From: a bacterium
GTDB lineage: Bacteria; Patescibacteriota; Saccharimonadia; Saccharimonadales; UBA4665
Direction of reading: 5' to 3'
Length of the DNA: 64,000 bases
NCBI GenBank assembly: GCA_021848145.1
Contig: JAJZMX010000004.1
Span: forward strand, 186,001 to 250,000
Position 1 is the first letter of the stretch. Each line of letters opens with the position of its first letter. The notes beneath the pieces were generated by a model. It saw only the letters and a program-made list of their open reading frames with translations, ran no database searches and was not told the DNA's origin. This document shows positions 61,450 through 64,000 of the stretch, in pieces. The translations under genes were made by a program, and so were the position numbers.

Positions 61450-62346
61450 TTTTAGAGATGGCCCCATAGAGGTGGACAAGTGGGCGCTTATTACGTATGA
61501 ACCTTTAACTGTGGCTGGCTTGTTTGATTGAACACTAGATAGGATAGCTTCAATATTCTTAAGCAGATCATCAGACTTAAAACTAACCTTACCGACGGGC
61601 ACATGGATATTTCCGCCGCTATCTACACGGTATTCAACCTTACCTGCTTTTGCTTCTCTGATCGCTTTTGCTACATCTGTTGTGACGGTACCGCTTTTAG
61701 GGTTGGGCATTAAACCACGTGGCCCTAGGAGACGGGCGTATTTACCGAGTTTAGGCATTTGCGATGGAGTAGAAACCAATACATCGAAACTGAAACTTCC
61801 AGCATCCAATTCCTTAATAACCATTTCTTCTCCAACCAGATCCGCATTAGCATCTTTAGCTAAAGCTATGTCGTCTCCGTCAACAAATGCTGCGACTCTG
61901 ACATTTTTGCCGCTTCCTGATGGAAGAAGTACACTATCCCTAATGTTTTGTTCTGCTTGTCTGGGATCAACGTTCAACCGTATGTGTAGTTCAACGGTAG
62001 CGTCAAATTTAACCGGATTTGTTTTTGGAACTATCCGGCTGGCCTCTTCTACCGAATAACGCTTTTCCGTATCTATAAGGGTTTGCTTTTCCCGGTATGT
62101 CTTTGATCGACGTTCTAGGCGGGACCTAGTCGGTTTAGCCACTGGCTTCCCAGCTTTAGCCTCCTCTTTATCCTTTGTTTGCTTGCGTTCTTCTTTAGCC
62201 TGTTTGGCTTCAACTTCTTTGAGTGATTTGGCACTGCGCTTACCAGCTTTGGCGGTTACTTCTTTCTTATCTTCATCTGCCTTAGTTTCTACCGGCTGGG
62301 TACTTAATTTCTTATCTTTATCGTCTATTGCCTTATTATCGGCCAT
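61438..62346 (-). CDS. rplA: Ribosomal protein uL1 with a charged N-terminal extension
   Basis: A 302-residue L1; the core of about 225 residues starts near SKTYREKQTLIDTEKRYSVEE. Conserved segments include PVKFDATVELHIRLNVDPRQ, RGLMPNPKSGTVTTDVAKAI and GKVEYRVDSGGNIHVPVGKVSF. The first 78 residues are a Lys/Glu/Ala-rich disordered or coiled extension. L1 forms the stalk at the E site. It shares strand with rplK, 73 nt upstream. Confidence 0.95.
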   Translation of the reverse strand: MADNKAIDDKDKKLSTQPVETKADEDKKEVTAKAGKRSAKSLKEVEAKQAKEERKQTKDKEEAKAGKPVAKPTRSRLERRSKTYREKQTLIDTEKRYSVEEASRIVPKTNPVKFDATVELHIRLNVDPRQAEQNIRDSVLLPSGSGKNVRVAAFVDGDDIALAKDANADLVGEEMVIKELDAGSFSFDVLVSTPSQMPKLGKYARLLGPRGLMPNPKSGTVTTDVAKAIREAKAGKVEYRVDSGGNIHVPVGKVSFKSDDLLKNIEAILSSVQSNKPATVKGSYVISAHLSTSMGPSLKLAL

Positions 62347-62419
62347 ATTTATCCTTTCGTGGTATTAGCGGCTATAAATTGCCTCCCACAATTATTAATT
62401 ACTACCTTTTAGTTAAGCT

Positions 62420-62854
62420 TTATGCACTCTCAACTTCAACGCCCATGCTTCTTGCAGTTCCAGCAACCATTTTCTTAACGGAATCAATGTCATCAGTGTT
62501 CATATCTTTTGCCTTATCTTCAGCAATCTTAGTAAGATCTGCTTGGCTTAACTTTTTGCTTAACTTCTCACTATTAGGACGTCCTGAACCTTTAGGGATC
62601 TTAAGAGCGGCCTTAATTCTTTCGTCTGTTGGCGTAGTAACAACCCTAAAGTCCATAGTCCTGTCTTCGTAAATAGTAATGTGAACTGTTAGTTCCGATC
62701 CTTGCATGTCCTTAGTCTGGTCATTGAAGGGATTAATGAAATCCATCATGTTAACACCGTACTGACCTAGGGTGCTTCCAACTGGTGGTGCCGGGCTCGC
62801 CTGTCCTGCTCGTATTTTCATTTTCAAATTAGCTCTAACGGCTTTGTCTGCCAT
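62420..62854 (-). CDS. rplK: Ribosomal protein uL11
   Basis: A 144-residue L11 of normal length. Conserved NLKMKIRAGQASPAPPVGST (N-terminal domain), LGQYGVNMMDFINPFNDQT and the C-terminal rRNA-binding GSGRPNSEKLSKKLSQADL and DDIDSVKKMVAGTARSMGVEV. It binds the GTPase centre with L10. A 309-nt gap separates it from nusG, larger than usual. Confidence 0.97.
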   Translation of the reverse strand: MADKAVRANLKMKIRAGQASPAPPVGSTLGQYGVNMMDFINPFNDQTKDMQGSELTVHITIYEDRTMDFRVVTTPTDERIKAALKIPKGSGRPNSEKLSKKLSQADLTKIAEDKAKDMNTDDIDSVKKMVAGTARSMGVEVESA

Positions 62855-63163
62855 ATTTACTCCTTAAGTGTTTGGGTACCTAATAAAGATATCCTAGTGC
62901 GTAACCGCTCAATTTTACTAAATACTACCTCTGTTGTCCAGAGTGTAGGCTTGAGCGTAAGATTTTTGCTAACATATCTGAGTATTCTTTAAAATTCGTT
63001 CTTCGGTTTTAGCTCGGTTAGGTTTGAAACGGCAATAATGGAGTCGGGAAACTAATAATTAGAATTTAACCTAAGGTTGAATTATTATATTGAGTAGTAC
63101 TATCACTTTCATACATGAAAGTATAGCCTACAATATTCAAGCTCGTGTTGCAAGAATGCTTGT
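62855..63163. other. 309-nt gap between rplK and nusG
   Basis: No coding frame of note. It holds a small palindrome, ACTTTCAT-AC-ATGAAAGT (63104-63121), beyond the nusG stop, without a T-tract. The rest is AT-rich and may contain the promoter and a leader of the rplK-rplA unit. AAGGAG precedes the rplK start. Confidence 0.5.
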
Positions 63164-63718
63164 CTAGACGCGTTTCACCTGTAGGCTATCTAGCTCTACA
63201 GGGGTTTCTCGGCCAAACATATTAACTAGTACTTTAAGCTTGCCTTTTTGGGCGTCAATTTCGTTAATGCTTCCATCGAAGCCCTTGAATGGCCCATCGA
63301 TAATGTTTACAACTTCACCTATGTTGTAATCGATCTTATGTTTAGGTTGTTCTAGGCCCATTCGTTTCTGGATCTTTTCTATTTCTTCCTTTTCGATCGG
63401 TGTTGGGTCAGTGCCACTACCGACAAAACCAGTTACACTTGGAGTATTACGGACTATATACCAGGCATCTTCACTTAACTTCATTTGAACAAGCACATAA
63501 CCTTGGAAGATCCTCTTTTCAACTACTCGCCTTTTGCCGTTTTTTATTTCAATCATCTTTTCCTTTGGAACAAGCACTTCAAATATCTTATCTCCCATGT
63601 CCAGACTATCTGCGCGTTGGCGGATACTTTCGGCAACTTTTTCTTCGTAACCGCTGTAGGTGTGAATTGCATACCAGCGCTTACTGGTGTCATAGCGTTT
63701 GTTGGTCGTTACTGCCAT
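63164..63718 (-). CDS. nusG: Transcription termination/antitermination factor NusG
   Basis: A 184-residue NusG of normal length. The NGN domain opens KRWYAIHTYSGYEEKVAESI with QGYVLVQMKLSEDAWYIVRNTP and VTGFVG; the KOW domain is IGEVVNIIDGPFKGFDGSINEID. It travels with RNA polymerase and links to Rho or the ribosome. secE precedes it by 13 nt, the common secE-nusG order. Confidence 0.97.
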   Translation of the reverse strand: MAVTTNKRYDTSKRWYAIHTYSGYEEKVAESIRQRADSLDMGDKIFEVLVPKEKMIEIKNGKRRVVEKRIFQGYVLVQMKLSEDAWYIVRNTPSVTGFVGSGTDPTPIEKEEIEKIQKRMGLEQPKHKIDYNIGEVVNIIDGPFKGFDGSINEIDAQKGKLKVLVNMFGRETPVELDSLQVKRV

Positions 63719-63731
63719 AGCTATCTCCTAT

Positions 63732-64000
63732 TTACTTCTTTCCTAAAATTATTAGCCTGAATAAGTGGCTCAAGCCATAGTCTAGGCTTGCTACTAAAGC
63801 TCCGAAGACTACAGCAAAACCTAGAACAGCTACTGTTAAACGGCGACTCTCGTTCCAGTTTGGCCAAGTTACAAGCTTAATCTCACGCCAGCTACTGCGC
63901 AAGTACTCTGGCCATAATATTCGACCAATAAATTTGAGCACCTTGCCGATTATCCTAAAAACCTTATATTTGTTTAAAAATTTGCCTAGTTTTTTAAAAG
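63732..64000 (-). CDS. secE: Preprotein translocase subunit SecE, N-terminus outside the window
   Basis: The conserved SecE core SSWREIKLVTWPNWNESRR and one membrane helix (LTVAVLGFAVVFGALVASL) end at 63732. A GTG at 63939-63941 could start a 69-residue protein, but the frame stays open to the window edge with a basic, coded-looking stretch (GKFLNKYKVFRIIGK), so the protein probably has an N-terminal extension and starts beyond 64000. It clamps SecY in the membrane. Confidence 0.88.
   Translation of the reverse strand, partial: FKKLGKFLNKYKVFRIIGKVLKFIGRILWPEYLRSSWREIKLVTWPNWNESRRLTVAVLGFAVVFGALVASLDYGLSHLFRLIILGKK

Overview
The window looks like chromosomal DNA of a Candidatus Saccharibacteria (TM7/Patescibacteria) member or a close relative. 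This is inferred from gene content and protein character, not from a marker tree: small, tightly packed genes, many tail-to-tail overlaps, a fused thymidylate kinase-ThyX protein, a short F-type ATP synthase operon with an H+-type c subunit, stand-alone flippase-like proteins, and ribosomal proteins with unusual extensions. TGA is used as a normal stop codon (for example in the ATGA overlaps of the cyo operon), which argues against code-25 lineages.

Layout. 1-5 kb: a cell-surface sugar glycosyltransferase overlapping the start of a GH1 beta-glucosidase, a P-loop kinase, a lipid-kinase-like protein, an orphan cobalamin adenosyltransferase and a glutaredoxin. 5-11.8 kb: complete atpI-B-E-F-H-A-G-D-C. 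11.8-15.3 kb: ApbE, MscL with a zinc ribbon, a putative zeta-class (cadmium-type) carbonic anhydrase and an aquaporin. 15.3-26.4 kb: a UvrD-type helicase-nuclease, then an aerobic chain of type II NADH dehydrogenase, an FAD-linked D-lactate/glycolate-type dehydrogenase and the bo3-type quinol oxidase cyoABCDE. 26.4-34.4 kb: two histidine kinases with response regulators, a Crp/Fnr regulator and a HerA/TraG-like ATPase. 34.4-46 kb: an accessory region with tRNA-Gln, many lineage-specific small genes, a WhiB-like Fe-S protein, a degenerate kinase-fold protein, CapA, a second Crp/Fnr regulator, and several genes broken by frameshifts. 46-64 kb: core information genes (cysS, nrnA, recR, ybaB, dnaB, dnaX, rplL, rplJ, rplA, rplK, nusG, secE), the tmk-thyX fusion with dcd, and an MprF-like aminoacyl-phosphatidylglycerol synthase.

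How it fits together. NADH and an organic acid can feed a quinone pool that the bo3 oxidase drains to oxygen, and the proton gradient can drive the ATP synthase next door. No quinone or haem biosynthesis gene is visible here apart from cyoE, so cofactors may come from elsewhere in the genome or from a host. Two Crp/Fnr-type regulators and at least four matching dyad sites (GTGA-N6-TCA type) suggest a small redox or metabolite regulon. Many genes start 6-9 nt after a good -10 box with no Shine-Dalgarno sequence, which points to widespread leaderless translation beside classical SD-led genes. Positions, motifs and dyads are read directly from the sequence; functions rest on family knowledge; regulation and physiology are inference.
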